DNA from: Chryseobacterium mulctrae
GTDB lineage: Bacteria; Bacteroidota; Bacteroidia; Flavobacteriales; Weeksellaceae
DNA: 64,000 nucleotides
Assembly: GCF_006175945.1 (NCBI RefSeq)
Contig: NZ_VAJL01000001.1
Coordinates: forward strand, 2,294,001 to 2,358,000
Reading direction: 5' to 3'
The position numbers were made by a program, and so were the translations under genes. Below, in pieces: positions 8,501-16,600 of the stretch. Positions within the stretch are counted from its first letter, which is position 1; the number at the start of each line of letters is the position of its first letter. The notes beneath the pieces were generated by a model. It saw nothing but the letters and a program-made list of their open reading frames with translations. It was not told where the DNA came from and did no database searches.

Positions 8501-10297
8501 ATGAAAAACATACGAAATTTTTGCATAATCGCCCATATTGACCACGGTAAGAGTACTTTGGCAGACCGTCTTTTGGAGTACACCAATACGGTGACCCAAC
8601 GAGAATTACAATCTCAGACGCTTGATGATATGGATTTGGAAAAAGAACGTGGGATTACGATTAAATCTCACGCCATCCAGATGGATTATGAGCTTAATGG
8701 CGAAAAATATACTTTAAACCTTATTGATACACCGGGACACGTAGATTTTTCTTACGAAGTTTCCCGTTCAATTGCAGCTTGTGAAGGCGCACTTTTAATT
8801 GTAGATGCTGCGCAAAGTATTCAGGCACAAACAATTTCAAATTTATATCTGGCTTTAGAAAATGACTTGGAAATTATTCCGATTCTTAATAAAATAGATC
8901 TTCCGTCTGCAAATCCTGAAGAAGTTACCGACGAAATTATGGGACTTTTAGGATGCAAATATGAAGACGTTCTTAGAGTTTCTGGTAAAACAGGGGAAGG
9001 AGTTCACGAACTATTGGAAGAAATTGTAAAAAGAGTTCCGCCTCCGGTTGGAGATCCTAAAGCTCCGCTTCAAGCTTTGATTTTTGATTCTGTTTATAAC
9101 CCTTTCAGAGGAATTGAAGCGTATTTTAAAATCGTAAACGGAAGTATTTCTAAAAACGAAAAAATTAAATTTTTCGCAACAGGAAAAGAATACGGAGCTG
9201 ATGAAGTAGGAACTTTAAAATTAAAACAGGTTCCAAAGAAAACGATAGAATGTGGTGATGTAGGTTACCTTATTTCAGGGATTAAAGATGCCCGTGAAGT
9301 AAAAGTAGGAGATACAATTACCTCTTTTGTAAATCCTGCAGATGGACCAATTGATGGTTTTGAAGAAGTAAAACCAATGGTTTTTGCCGGAATTTACCCT
9401 ATCGAATCTGAGGATTTTGAAGAATTGAGATTCTCATTAGAAAAATTAAGATTAAATGATGCTTCTTTGGTTTTCGAACCGGAAAGTTCTGCAGCATTAG
9501 GCTTCGGTTTCCGTTGCGGATTCTTAGGAATGCTTCACATGGAAATCGTTCAGGAACGTTTAGAGAGAGAATTTAATATGAACGTGATTACTACGGTTCC
9601 CAACGTTTCATATCACGGATATTCTAAAAAAGATCCTGAAACTGCAATTTTAATCAACAACCCGTCTGAAATGATTGATCCTAATCTTTTAGATAGGGTA
9701 GAAGAGCCTTATATTAAAGCTTCAATCATTACAAAATCTGATTTCGTTGGAGCTGTAATGACACTATGTATTGAGAAAAGAGGTGAAATTGTTAACCAAA
9801 GTTATCTGACTGCAGATAGAGTAGAATTGACTTTCAATATGCCATTGGCGGAAGTTGTTTTCGATTTCTATGATAGATTAAAATCAATTTCTAAAGGATA
9901 TGCTTCATTCGATTACTCACCAATCGGAATGCGTGCTTCTAAATTGGTGAAAATGGACATCCTGATCAACGGAGATATGGTAGATGCTTTATCTTCATTG
10001 ATTCATGATTCTAATGCATATTACATTGGTAAAAGAATGTGTGAAAAACTTCGTGAGCTGATCCCGAGACAACAGTTTGATATTGCTGTTCAGGCTGCTT
10101 TAGGAGCGAAAGTTATTGCGAGAGAAACCATTAAAGCTTTAAGAAAAGATGTTACCGCAAAATGTTATGGTGGAGATATTTCAAGAAAGAGAAAGCTTCT
10201 TGAAAAGCAGAAAGAAGGTAAGAAAAAGATGAAGCAAATTGGTAGAGTAGAAGTTCCGCAATCAGCATTTATGGCTGTTTTGAAACTGAATGACTAG
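8501..10297 (+). CDS. lepA: Elongation factor 4 (LepA)
   Basis: A 598-residue translational GTPase of full family length. G1 AHIDHGKST lies near residue 11, G3 DTPGHVDF near residue 77 and G4 NKID near residue 131. The C-terminal EF4-specific domain ends with the [20 protein letters not shown] segment that contacts the ribosomal A site. EF4 promotes back-translocation or clears stalled ribosomes and affects initiation. The gene has its own promoter (TATCTTTG, 8474-8481) and terminator. Confidence 0.98.
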   Translation: MKNIRNFCIIAHIDHGKSTLADRLLEYTNTVTQRELQSQTLDDMDLEKERGITIKSHAIQMDYELNGEKYTLNLIDTPGHVDFSYEVSRSIAACEGALLIVDAAQSIQAQTISNLYLALENDLEIIPILNKIDLPSANPEEVTDEIMGLLGCKYEDVLRVSGKTGEGVHELLEEIVKRVPPPVGDPKAPLQALIFDSVYNPFRGIEAYFKIVNGSISKNEKIKFFATGKEYGADEVGTLKLKQVPKKTIECGDVGYLISGIKDAREVKVGDTITSFVNPADGPIDGFEEVKPMVFAGIYPIESEDFEELRFSLEKLRLNDASLVFEPESSAALGFGFRCGFLGMLHMEIVQERLEREFNMNVITTVPNVSYHGYSKKDPETAILINNPSEMIDPNLLDRVEEPYIKASIITKSDFVGAVMTLCIEKRGEIVNQSYLTADRVELTFNMPLAEVVFDFYDRLKSISKGYASFDYSPIGMRASKLVKMDILINGDMVDALSSLIHDSNAYYIGKRMCEKLRELIPRQQFDIAVQAALGAKVIARETIKALRKDVTAKCYGGDISRKRKLLEKQKEGKKKMKQIGRVEVPQSAFMAVLKLND

Positions 10298-10332
10298 CTA
10301 AAGAGCCAAGTAAAAAGGCAAGAGATAAAAGT

Positions 10333-10362
10333 AAAATCCGCAGAAATTTTCTGCGGATTTTT
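10333..10362. terminator. Bidirectional terminator between lepA and the 10362 gene
   Basis: A near-perfect hairpin with ATCCGCAG and CTGCGGAT arms, flanked by A-rich and T-rich tracts, that can serve both convergent genes. Confidence 0.75.
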
Positions 10363-11126
10363 TATTTTACTTCAAAATAATGTTTTTGGTTTTTTATAAT
10401 TTGTTTATCGTAATTCATTGTAAATTCATCTGATGAAGAACTTCCAGTCCAAATTTTAAATTTGCCTTGACTTTTTCCTGTTAAATAATTAACTGAGACA
10501 ACAATGATTTCATCTGGATTGAGTTCCCAATAACGATATTGCCATCTGGGATCACCACATATAAAGGCATTGTCATTCCATATTGTTTGCCATTTATTTT
10601 TATCACTGAGAACAGCTAAAGGAAAATTTTTAAATTCAGAAAGACATAATTTTCGTCCAGAAATATTTTTTATAAATACAGGGAAAGCTTTATATTTTTT
10701 TATATCTCCAGTTTCGTAGTTGTAAGCATATTTTGGAATAGTATCCTGAATTTTAATTTCAATTTTTACATTACGATTGGAAAAAGAGTCAAAATCGATA
10801 GGAGTTTCAGAAAATTTTATTCTGTCAAAAGTTGGATGAAAATATTTTAAGAGTTCTTTTTCCCTCTGTAATTCGTCAGCATTAATTATATAATTTGGAT
10901 TTGGTTCGGGTGGAGCAATCATTGATTTGTTATATTTCACATCAATTTTGGTAGTATCTTTTCCAATATAGATTATTCCAGATCCGCTTTCTCCGATTCC
11001 TTCATTAAACTTTTGAAAAGTCAGTTTCTCATCTTTTGGGAAACTCAAGACAATATCATCTGCAAAAGATTTTTCTTCCTTGCAGCTTATCAGGAATACA
11101 ATTAAAATCAAAAGGAATTTATTCAT
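10362..11126 (-). CDS. Lipoprotein of unknown function
   Basis: A 254-residue lipoprotein: residues 1-15 are hydrophobic and end LISCKEEK, a clear lipobox with Cys15. The rest is rich in beta-strand-like segments and Pro/Asn loops (APPEPNPNY, about residues 71-79). A late WELNPDEIIVVSVNYLTGKSQGKFKIW region resembles an immunoglobulin-like beta sandwich. I do not recognise a family. It lies on the minus strand after the DUF1579 gene but is separated from it by a terminator. Confidence 0.6.
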   Translation of the reverse strand: MNKFLLILIVFLISCKEEKSFADDIVLSFPKDEKLTFQKFNEGIGESGSGIIYIGKDTTKIDVKYNKSMIAPPEPNPNYIINADELQREKELLKYFHPTFDRIKFSETPIDFDSFSNRNVKIEIKIQDTIPKYAYNYETGDIKKYKAFPVFIKNISGRKLCLSEFKNFPLAVLSDKNKWQTIWNDNAFICGDPRWQYRYWELNPDEIIVVSVNYLTGKSQGKFKIWTGSSSSDEFTMNYDKQIIKNQKHYFEVK

Positions 11127-11157
11127 TCAAATCTTTTTGTAAGAATTTTGAATGTAC

Positions 11158-11185
11158 AAAAAAACCGCTTCAGGTGAAACGGCTT
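11158..11185 (-). terminator. Terminator of the DUF1579 gene
   Basis: On the minus strand, GCCGTTTCACCTGAAGCGG is an imperfect hairpin followed by seven T. Confidence 0.6.
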
Positions 11186-11190
11186 AGGTC

Positions 11191-11826
11191 TTATTTTTTT
11201 GTGTATTTTATTTCCATTGTTTTGTACTCTTTGCCTGTTTTAGAATCAGGACCATACATTTCTAATGTTTGATGAGTATCGTCAACAAAAGTATAAACTT
11301 CTCTCATATTACAGTCTTTTCCGGGTCTTGTAGGATCTGTCATTTTTCCTTTAAATTCAATTGATTTTTTGGATGCATCCCAATCTCCTTCCATGGTCAT
11401 TAATCCGGTTCCCATATTGTCGATCCAAGTACTTACAAATTTCTTTTTAGCATTGTCATAACCTGTAATACTCATTCCTTCAAAAGGCATTCCCATAAAA
11501 TTTCCTTTGTGTTCGCTAGATTGATATCGTCCATCAAAGATCATTTTATTGGTCGTTGTCGATGTACTTGTCATAGGTTTTCCACCGTCTTCCATCCACA
11601 TCGTATTTTCTCCGGACCAAACCCCATCAGATTTTGCCAGCATTTTCTGCATATCTCCAGGAGTAGCAAAATCCATCCATGCTTTGTTTGCGGTTGCAGA
11701 ATCTACCGGTTTCCATTCTTCGTTGGTGATAGAATCTGTTCCGGTTGAAGTTTTCACGTCAATTTTTGCTTTATCACATGCGATGAATAGAAGAGCAGCG
11801 CAGGCTGCAAAGAATAAATTTTTCAT
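11191..11826 (-). CDS. DUF1579-domain lipoprotein
   Basis: A 211-residue lipoprotein (lipobox FIAC at about residue 17) with a DUF1579 domain. DUF1579 typically opens with a Gly-x-Trp stretch such as DGVWSGENTMW (about residues 69-79) and runs through TWIDNMGTGLMTMEGDWD (about residues 138-155) in a lipocalin-like beta barrel. The function of the domain is unknown. It reads away from nrtR, sharing a roughly 120-base divergent intergenic region, so the palindrome at 11922 could in principle affect both genes. Confidence 0.75.
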   Translation of the reverse strand: MKNLFFAACAALLFIACDKAKIDVKTSTGTDSITNEEWKPVDSATANKAWMDFATPGDMQKMLAKSDGVWSGENTMWMEDGGKPMTSTSTTTNKMIFDGRYQSSEHKGNFMGMPFEGMSITGYDNAKKKFVSTWIDNMGTGLMTMEGDWDASKKSIEFKGKMTDPTRPGKDCNMREVYTFVDDTHQTLEMYGPDSKTGKEYKTMEIKYTKK

Positions 11827-11921
11827 AAATATTTAGTTTTAAGATGATTATAAATGTAGCAAAAAATAGAATCGGAAAAAATATTATTTTATTTTTGAAA
11901 TTAAAGTTTCTAATGGTTACT

Positions 11922-11942
11922 TTTGTGTACTCGTAACGCAAA
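11922..11942. promoter_or_regulatory. Predicted NrtR operator, site 1 (nrtR promoter)
   Basis: A 21-bp imperfect palindrome with arms TTTGTGT and ACGCAAA and a 7-bp centre. It overlaps a -7 element TACTTTTG (11918-11925) and ends 7 bases before the nrtR start. It matches three further sites at 12973, 13027 and 13693. A repressor bound here would block the promoter, suggesting autoregulation. Confidence 0.65.
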
Positions 11943-11949
11943 TTAAATT

Positions 11950-12645
11950 ATGGATTCTCCTAAAAAATTACAGGATATAAAAGTTGCTGTAGACGCAGTT
12001 ATTTTCGGATATTTTGATAAAAAAGATCTTCAGATTCTTTTAATTAAAAGAAATATTGAACCATTCAAAGGAGGTTGGGCACTTCCGGGAGGCTTAGTTT
12101 TAGATGATGAAAATCTGGATGATGCAGTAAAAAGAGAATTAAAGGAAGAGGCGGGTATAAAACCTGATTTTTTGGAACAACTTTATACTTTTGGTAACGT
12201 AGGTCGTGATCCTAGAAATAGAGTGGTTTCAGTGGCTTATTTAGGGCTGGTTAATCCTTCTTATCATGAATTGTTTGCTGATTCTGATGCTGAAGATGCA
12301 CAATGGTTCAGTGTGAATCAACTTCCGAAATTGGCTTTTGATCATCAAACGATTATTGATATTGCGTTAAAAAGACTTCGTACAAAAATTCAATATCAAC
12401 CGATTGGCTTTAATCTCTTAAATGATGAATTTGTGTTTTCTGAACTTGAGAATCTCTATAAAACCATCATTGGACAGGAAATTGACCGTCGAAATTTCAG
12501 AAAAAAAATAATGAGTTACGGACTTTTAAATGAAACCAATAACTTAAAAAAAGAAGGCAGCGGCAGACCTGGAAAATTATTTACTTTCAATCAAGAGAAA
12601 TATAAAGAACTTGAAGAGCAGGGTTTTTATTTCGAGATCAAATAA
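11950..12645 (+). CDS. nrtR: NrtR-type Nudix transcription regulator
   Basis: A 231-residue protein. The N-terminal Nudix domain (about residues 10-145) is followed by a winged-helix DNA-binding domain (about residues 150-231, with LENLYKTIIGQEIDRRNFRKK). The Nudix box is complete: Gly48, Glu54, Arg62-Glu63, Glu66-Glu67 and Gly69 all fit GX5EX7REUXEEXGU, whereas many NrtR proteins have lost catalytic residues. NrtR proteins are repressors of NAD metabolism genes that release DNA when they bind ADP-ribose. The gene heads an NAD/ADP-ribose cluster, and palindromes of the expected size sit at its own promoter and before the following genes. Confidence 0.88.
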   Translation: MDSPKKLQDIKVAVDAVIFGYFDKKDLQILLIKRNIEPFKGGWALPGGLVLDDENLDDAVKRELKEEAGIKPDFLEQLYTFGNVGRDPRNRVVSVAYLGLVNPSYHELFADSDAEDAQWFSVNQLPKLAFDHQTIIDIALKRLRTKIQYQPIGFNLLNDEFVFSELENLYKTIIGQEIDRRNFRKKIMSYGLLNETNNLKKEGSGRPGKLFTFNQEKYKELEEQGFYFEIK

Positions 12646-12649
12646 ATTT

Positions 12650-12935
12650 AAACACAGATATCACTAATTTTTACACTAATTTTCACCAATGATTTTTCCC
12701 CTTTGTCATTCAGAACGGAGCAATGCGGAGTGAAGAATCTTTTAATGTAATTTAAAGATTCTTTCTACATCAAAATTATAAGTTCAATAAATACAATTTT
12801 AACATCAATAGGAACGGGCTTTAGCCCGTTTTTTAATAAACAAAAATTCCAATCGGCTTTAGCCAAAAACTTAAATGAACAATAATCATTTGTGCTATTA
12901 GTGAAAAATATTTGTGTAATTCGTGTTTTATAAAA
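12650..12935. repeat. Palindromic intergenic repeat between nrtR and the NADAR gene
   Basis: The outer arms (about 12650-12692 and 12885-12933) are imperfect inverted copies built on AAACAC..., ACTAAT, TTTTTCAC and TGATT. Inside are a perfect AACGGGC-TTTA-GCCCGTT hairpin (12813-12830) and a 'cggagtgaagaatctttt' stretch of the sort often seen dispersed in Chryseobacterium. It has no ORF of note. It is likely a non-autonomous repeat and may also fold as a terminator for nrtR. Confidence 0.5.
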
Positions 12936-12972
12936 TAAATTTTTATACCTGAAAATCAATCAATTAAATTAA

Positions 12973-12993
12973 TTAGCGTAAAATAAACACAAA
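12973..12993. promoter_or_regulatory. Predicted NrtR operator, site 2
   Basis: The arms TTAGCGT and ACACAAA are separated by 7 bases. It is 54 bp (start to start) upstream of site 3, so the NADAR promoter has a pair of sites about five helical turns apart. Confidence 0.5.
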
Positions 12994-13026
12994 TAAATTT
13001 GGAAGTTAAAACCATAATCTTTTACA

Positions 13027-13047
13027 TTTGTGTAATAATAACGCAAT
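13027..13047. promoter_or_regulatory. Predicted NrtR operator, site 3 (NADAR promoter)
   Basis: The arms TTTGTGT and ACGCAAT are separated by 7 bases. The site overlaps the -7 element TACATTTG (13023-13030), exactly as site 1 does at nrtR, and ends one base before the ATG at 13049. Confidence 0.65.
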
Positions 13048-13052
13048 CATGA

Positions 13053-13589
13053 TACACATTAGAAAATATCATTAAGAAATTTCAGAATAAAGAAAAATTA
13101 GATTTTCTATTCTTTTGGGGACATACTGTGAAAGAAGAAATTACAAAAGCATGTTTCAGCCAATGGTTTCCTTATGAATTTGAAGAAAATGGAATGAGTT
13201 ATAAAACTGCTGAACATTATATGATGGCTGGAAAAGCTAAATTATTTAATGATATTGAAACTTTAGAACAAATTTTAAAAGCAGAGACTCCAAATCAGGC
13301 AAAAAGTTTAGGAAGAAAAGTCAAAAATTTTGATCCTCAACTTTGGGATGAACATAAATATGAAATCGTAAAACAGGGAAATCTGTTGAAGTTTTCACAA
13401 AACGAAAAATTTAAAGAATTTTTGCTTTCAACAAACGATAAAATTTTGGTAGAAGCGAGTCCTTACGATACAATTTGGGGAATCGGAATGCTGGAAACGG
13501 ATCCAAAAGCGGAAAATCCACAACAATGGAATGGTGAAAATTTATTAGGATTTGCTTTAATGGAAGTAAGAGACGAATTAAGAAGGTAA
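13053..13589 (+). CDS. NADAR-family N-glycosidase (YbiA-like), start disrupted
   Basis: A NADAR/DUF1768 protein. The frame with family similarity runs from 13053 (YTLENIIKKF..., then FLFFWGHT) through YKTAEHYMMAGKAKLF, FDPQLWDEHKYEIV and SPYDTIWGIGM to LLGFALMEVRDE. The first formal start in this frame is GTG 13128, which would remove about 25 residues including the conserved FFWGHT motif. The codon before 13053 is TGA. ATG 13049-13051 is out of frame by one base, so a single extra A after the ATG would explain the break. NADAR enzymes cleave the N-glycosidic bond of ADP-ribosylated guanosine, NAD-derived intermediates or riboflavin precursors. The gene follows two NrtR-like operators. Confidence 0.85.
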   Translation, partial: YTLENIIKKFQNKEKLDFLFFWGHTVKEEITKACFSQWFPYEFEENGMSYKTAEHYMMAGKAKLFNDIETLEQILKAETPNQAKSLGRKVKNFDPQLWDEHKYEIVKQGNLLKFSQNEKFKEFLLSTNDKILVEASPYDTIWGIGMLETDPKAENPQQWNGENLLGFALMEVRDELRR

Positions 13590-13692
13590 AAAACACAAAA
13601 CCAAACATAAAATATTAATATTAAAAAGAATCCTAGCTAATCCTTTTTATTGAAATTCGAAAAGAATTAAAGCCAAACCATGCAGTTTTTAA

Positions 13693-13713
13693 TTAGTGTA
13701 AAAACAACACAAA
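13693..13713. promoter_or_regulatory. Predicted NrtR operator, site 4
   Basis: The arms TTAGTGT and ACACAAA are separated by 7 bases, 12 bases upstream of the coiled-coil/VWA gene pair. No convincing -7 element overlaps it. Confidence 0.5.
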
Positions 13714-13725
13714 CAAAAATAAATT

Positions 13726-14061
13726 ATGGAAGAAGACTTAAAACCCAGATTCATCGAGTCATTACAAAGAAACAATGACCAGATAAGAGAAGACCGTGCC
13801 CGAATTATCGGAGAAGATGCAGAGCTGATTTACAGGCGGAGAGTAGAAGATATCGAACTGAAAATCAAAAGACTGGAAAGAGAACAGGAAGGCTTGATCG
13901 ACATCAGTCCTTTAGACAAAAACAGTTTGACATTCGCTGATTTTCAGCCGGAAGCATTCGTTCAGAGAGACATAGAATTATCATTAATCATCAGAAATTT
14001 AAATATTCAATTAGAATTAACAAGAACAAGATTCGAATATTTATTTGGCAAAAAATTTTAA
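13726..14061 (+). CDS. Small coiled-coil protein paired with the VWA gene
   Basis: A 111-residue protein, highly charged and almost wholly helical. Heptad-like stretches (RRRVEDIELKIKRLEREQEGL, about residues 40-60, and a second helix pair near the C-terminus) predict an antiparallel coiled coil. It has no signal peptide and no catalytic motif, and I do not recognise a family. The VWA gene starts four bases after its stop, so the two are translationally linked and probably work together, perhaps as a scaffold or inhibitor. Confidence 0.55.
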   Translation: MEEDLKPRFIESLQRNNDQIREDRARIIGEDAELIYRRRVEDIELKIKRLEREQEGLIDISPLDKNSLTFADFQPEAFVQRDIELSLIIRNLNIQLELTRTRFEYLFGKKF

Positions 14062-14064
14062 GTT

Positions 14065-14919
14065 ATGGGAAGTACAAGATACGACATGGATGCTCGTTTC
14101 GACAGAGCAAAGAAAGCAGGATATGCATCAAAATCTGCAAGTGAGATTTTCACGCAGAATGCAAAAAGAAAAGCACATGAATCTATGAATCCACATGGTG
14201 TTTCTTTCAGAGAATCAAGAGACTCTGCGGTTCATCCGAATTCAGTTCCGATTATTTTAGGGCTTGATGTGACGGGAAGTATGGGACATATTCCTTACGA
14301 TTTGATTAAAGAAGGTCTTCCAAAATTGATGGGCGGAATTATCCAAGGCGGAGTTCCTGATCCGGCACTTTTATTCTTAGGAATCGGAGATCATGAATGT
14401 GACGGTTATCCTTTGCAAGTTGGGCAATTCGAATCGGGAGATGAAGAGCTTGATATGTGGTTAACAAGAACTTACATTGAGTCTGGAGGTGGAGGAAATG
14501 CAGGAGAAAGTTATTTATTGGCTTGGTATTTTGCGGCTTTTCACACAAGAACGGATGCTTTTGAAAAGAGAAATCAAAAAGGATTATTGTTCACTGTTGG
14601 TGATGAACCTTGTCTGAAAACACTTCCTGCTTCTGCAATCCGAGAATTGATGGGAACGGGTCAACAGACTTTCAAACATACGGAACTGTTGGCTGAAGCT
14701 CAAAAGAAATATGAAGTTTTTCACATCAGCGTTTTACATTCCGGACAGGCGGTAGATGCAGATAAAGGCTGGAAAGATCTGTTGGGGCAAAACTGTTTGT
14801 CTATTGAAGATTACAGAGATGTTCCAAAGGTGATTAAAGAAGTTGTTTGCAGTAAATTTAAAGATAGTTTTACGAAAACAACAGAGAATTTAGGGTTAGA
14901 TAATATTCAAATGTATTAA
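14065..14919 (+). CDS. Cytoplasmic VWA-domain protein
   Basis: A 284-residue protein with a VWA fold. The MIDAS-type metal site begins with LDVTGSMG (about residues 66-73), and GVPDPALLFLGIGDHE and GGGGNAGESYLLAWYF continue the fold. No signal peptide or membrane segment is seen. The N-terminal 55 residues are basic and polar. It overlaps neither neighbour but is packed between the coiled-coil gene and the adenylosuccinate synthetase-like gene with gaps of only a few bases. VWA proteins usually mediate protein-protein contacts, and its role in the ADP-ribose cluster is unknown. Confidence 0.7.
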   Translation: MGSTRYDMDARFDRAKKAGYASKSASEIFTQNAKRKAHESMNPHGVSFRESRDSAVHPNSVPIILGLDVTGSMGHIPYDLIKEGLPKLMGGIIQGGVPDPALLFLGIGDHECDGYPLQVGQFESGDEELDMWLTRTYIESGGGGNAGESYLLAWYFAAFHTRTDAFEKRNQKGLLFTVGDEPCLKTLPASAIRELMGTGQQTFKHTELLAEAQKKYEVFHISVLHSGQAVDADKGWKDLLGQNCLSIEDYRDVPKVIKEVVCSKFKDSFTKTTENLGLDNIQMY

Positions 14920-14922
14920 GAA

Positions 14923-15993
14923 ATGAAAACAGCACAAATAATTATAGGCTTAGGATTTGGGGACGAAGGCAAAGGCATTACCACCGATTTTCTGGCTCAG
15001 CAAAATCCTGAGTCTGTAGTTATTCGGTTTTCAGGAGGTCAACAGGCGGCGCATACGGTGATGATTGATGAGAAAAAACACATTCATTCCAGCTTTGCGA
15101 GTGGTGCGCTGCGTGGTTTGCCTTCGTATTTTACAGAACATTGCACGATTCACCCGACGTTTTTATTCAATGAAAGAGAAGAGTTAATTCAGAAAAACGG
15201 AAATATAGAATTGTATATTCATCCGTTGGCGAAAGTGACAACACCTTTTGATGTTTTGTACAACAGAAAAAATGTCAAAAACTTAGAACACGGAACCTGC
15301 GGAAAAGGGGTTGGTGCAACGATGAAAAGAAATGAAAGTCCGTACAAGTTATTTGCAGTTGATTTAATCGCTCCAAGAACAATGTTGATTGAAAAATTGA
15401 AAGGAATCGCCAATTATTATGGTTTTGAAGAAGGAGAAGAAATTGAAAACGCGTTGCAGGATTTTTTGGAAGCTATTGATAAAATACATTGGAAAATAGA
15501 AGGTTATGAGTATTTAAAATCATTTAATCATCTTATTTTTGAAGGAAGCCAGGGAATTTTATTGGATATGGATCACGGTGTTTTTCCGAATGTAACTTTT
15601 GCAAATACAACTTCTAAAAATGCGTATGAAATCTGTCAGTTATTAAAGATTGAAAATGTTGAAATTTTTTATGTGACAAGATCTTATTCAACCCGTCACG
15701 GAAGTGGATGGATGAGTAGTGAAAAATCGCTAAACCTTAAAAATAATCAAGAGGAAACTTGTACTTTTAATGAATTTCAAAAGGATTTGCGTTTCGGTGA
15801 TCTGGATTATGATTTATTGAATTATGCCTTGAAATTGGATGAAGCTTACGTTGTTGCGCAAAAGAAAAATCTAGTGGTAACTTGTCTTGATCAGTTGGAT
15901 GAAGCATTTAAAATAGAAAATCTTAAGGTGAAATTTGATCAGGTTTTTGGATCTTATTCGCCTTGTTCCAAGGATTTTAAAAGAATTGATTAA
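14923..15993 (+). CDS. Divergent adenylosuccinate synthetase-like enzyme
   Basis: A 356-residue PurA-superfamily protein, against about 430 for housekeeping PurA. The GTP-binding start IIGLGFGDEGKGI keeps the catalytic Asp and P-loop, and the catalytic His is kept in QQAAHTV, but the usual GGNNAGHTV is altered. A second loop CGKGVGATMKRN and the stretch FEGSQGILLDMDHG also match. The C-terminal region that holds the arginine-rich IMP/aspartate loop is short or missing. It is unlikely to be the cell's main PurA. It may ligate aspartate to another nucleotide or modified base made in this cluster, which is inference from position and divergence. Confidence 0.75.
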   Translation: MKTAQIIIGLGFGDEGKGITTDFLAQQNPESVVIRFSGGQQAAHTVMIDEKKHIHSSFASGALRGLPSYFTEHCTIHPTFLFNEREELIQKNGNIELYIHPLAKVTTPFDVLYNRKNVKNLEHGTCGKGVGATMKRNESPYKLFAVDLIAPRTMLIEKLKGIANYYGFEEGEEIENALQDFLEAIDKIHWKIEGYEYLKSFNHLIFEGSQGILLDMDHGVFPNVTFANTTSKNAYEICQLLKIENVEIFYVTRSYSTRHGSGWMSSEKSLNLKNNQEETCTFNEFQKDLRFGDLDYDLLNYALKLDEAYVVAQKKNLVVTCLDQLDEAFKIENLKVKFDQVFGSYSPCSKDFKRID

Positions 15994-15995
15994 AC

Positions 15996-16080
15996 ATTGT
16001 GAACTTAGCTAAGTGAAACGCCTTTGCGAACTTAAAAGCAGATAGTAGTAAATAAAGCTTTGTGGACTTTGCGTTAAAAA
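15996..16080 (+). repeat. Dispersed intergenic repeat, copy 1
   Basis: Core blocks are AAGTGAAACGCCTTTGCGAACTT and, about 40 bases on, CTTTGTGGACTTTGCGTTAAA. Further copies are at 16601-16699 and 41548-41625. It is non-coding. Confidence 0.7.
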
Positions 16081-16099
16081 TAATATTAAAAACACAACG

Positions 16100-16504
16100 A
16101 TGAAAAAAATATATGTATCTGGAAATGGGAATGTAACATGGGAAAACTTTCATCAATTTTATATTGAACCATTAAAAAAACTAAATCTTTCCGAATACGA
16201 ATTTATTATAGGAGATTTTTCAGGAACTGATACTTTGATGATGGAATTTTTAAAAGATAAATCTGAAAACGTAACGATTCTTCATGTAGGAATAAGACCA
16301 AGATATTTTGCCAATTTGTTTAAAACAAAGGCAGAGAAATGGAAAATAGTAGGTGGTTTTACTTCTGATTATGAAAGAGATCAATTTGGAATTGAACATT
16401 GTACACACTTTTTAGCCGCTGATTTTAATACTGATGAAAAAAGAAAAAGTGGAACACTAAAAAACATTGAAAAGTGCCGAAGTTTAAATAAAATTGAAAT
16501 TTAA
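16100..16504 (+). CDS. SLOG-like nucleotide-binding protein
   Basis: A 134-residue single-domain protein. The opening strand and loop KKIYVSGNGNVTW, then FIIGDFSGTDTLMMEFLK (about residues 37-54) and VTILHVGIRPRY, follow the Rossmannoid pattern of the SLOG superfamily (glycine-containing loop plus a G-D-x-x-G-x-D turn). SLOG proteins bind or cleave nucleotide-derived ligands, and some sense NAD or ADP-ribose derivatives. The position between the PurA-like and macrodomain genes supports such a role. The assignment is by pattern only, and the catalytic status is unknown. Confidence 0.5.
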   Translation: MKKIYVSGNGNVTWENFHQFYIEPLKKLNLSEYEFIIGDFSGTDTLMMEFLKDKSENVTILHVGIRPRYFANLFKTKAEKWKIVGGFTSDYERDQFGIEHCTHFLAADFNTDEKRKSGTLKNIEKCRSLNKIEI

Positions 16505-16509
16505 TCAAC

Positions 16510-16596
16510 ATGAAAACAATAACATATTTGAAAGGAGAGGCAACAAATCCGCAGACTGAAGGAAATAAAATTATTAGTCAAAATTTATCATCATAA
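16510..16596 (+). pseudogene. Relic of a macrodomain gene (N-terminus only)
   Basis: A 28-codon ORF starts 5 bases after the SLOG-like gene. Its KGEATNPQTEGNKII segment looks like the first strand and loop of Poa1p-type macrodomain proteins (K-G-D-A-T-x-P). The expected N-D-x-G-G-W-G-x-G loop does not follow. Instead the frame hits TAA and runs into repeat copy 2. It is probably the stump left by a deletion. Confidence 0.5.
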
Positions 16597-16600
16597 AGAA

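Noticed and set aside
12650..12935. CRISPR-like array between nrtR and the NADAR gene
   Set aside because: Only inverted arms and one hairpin are present. There are no regularly spaced direct repeats, and no cas genes are in the window.
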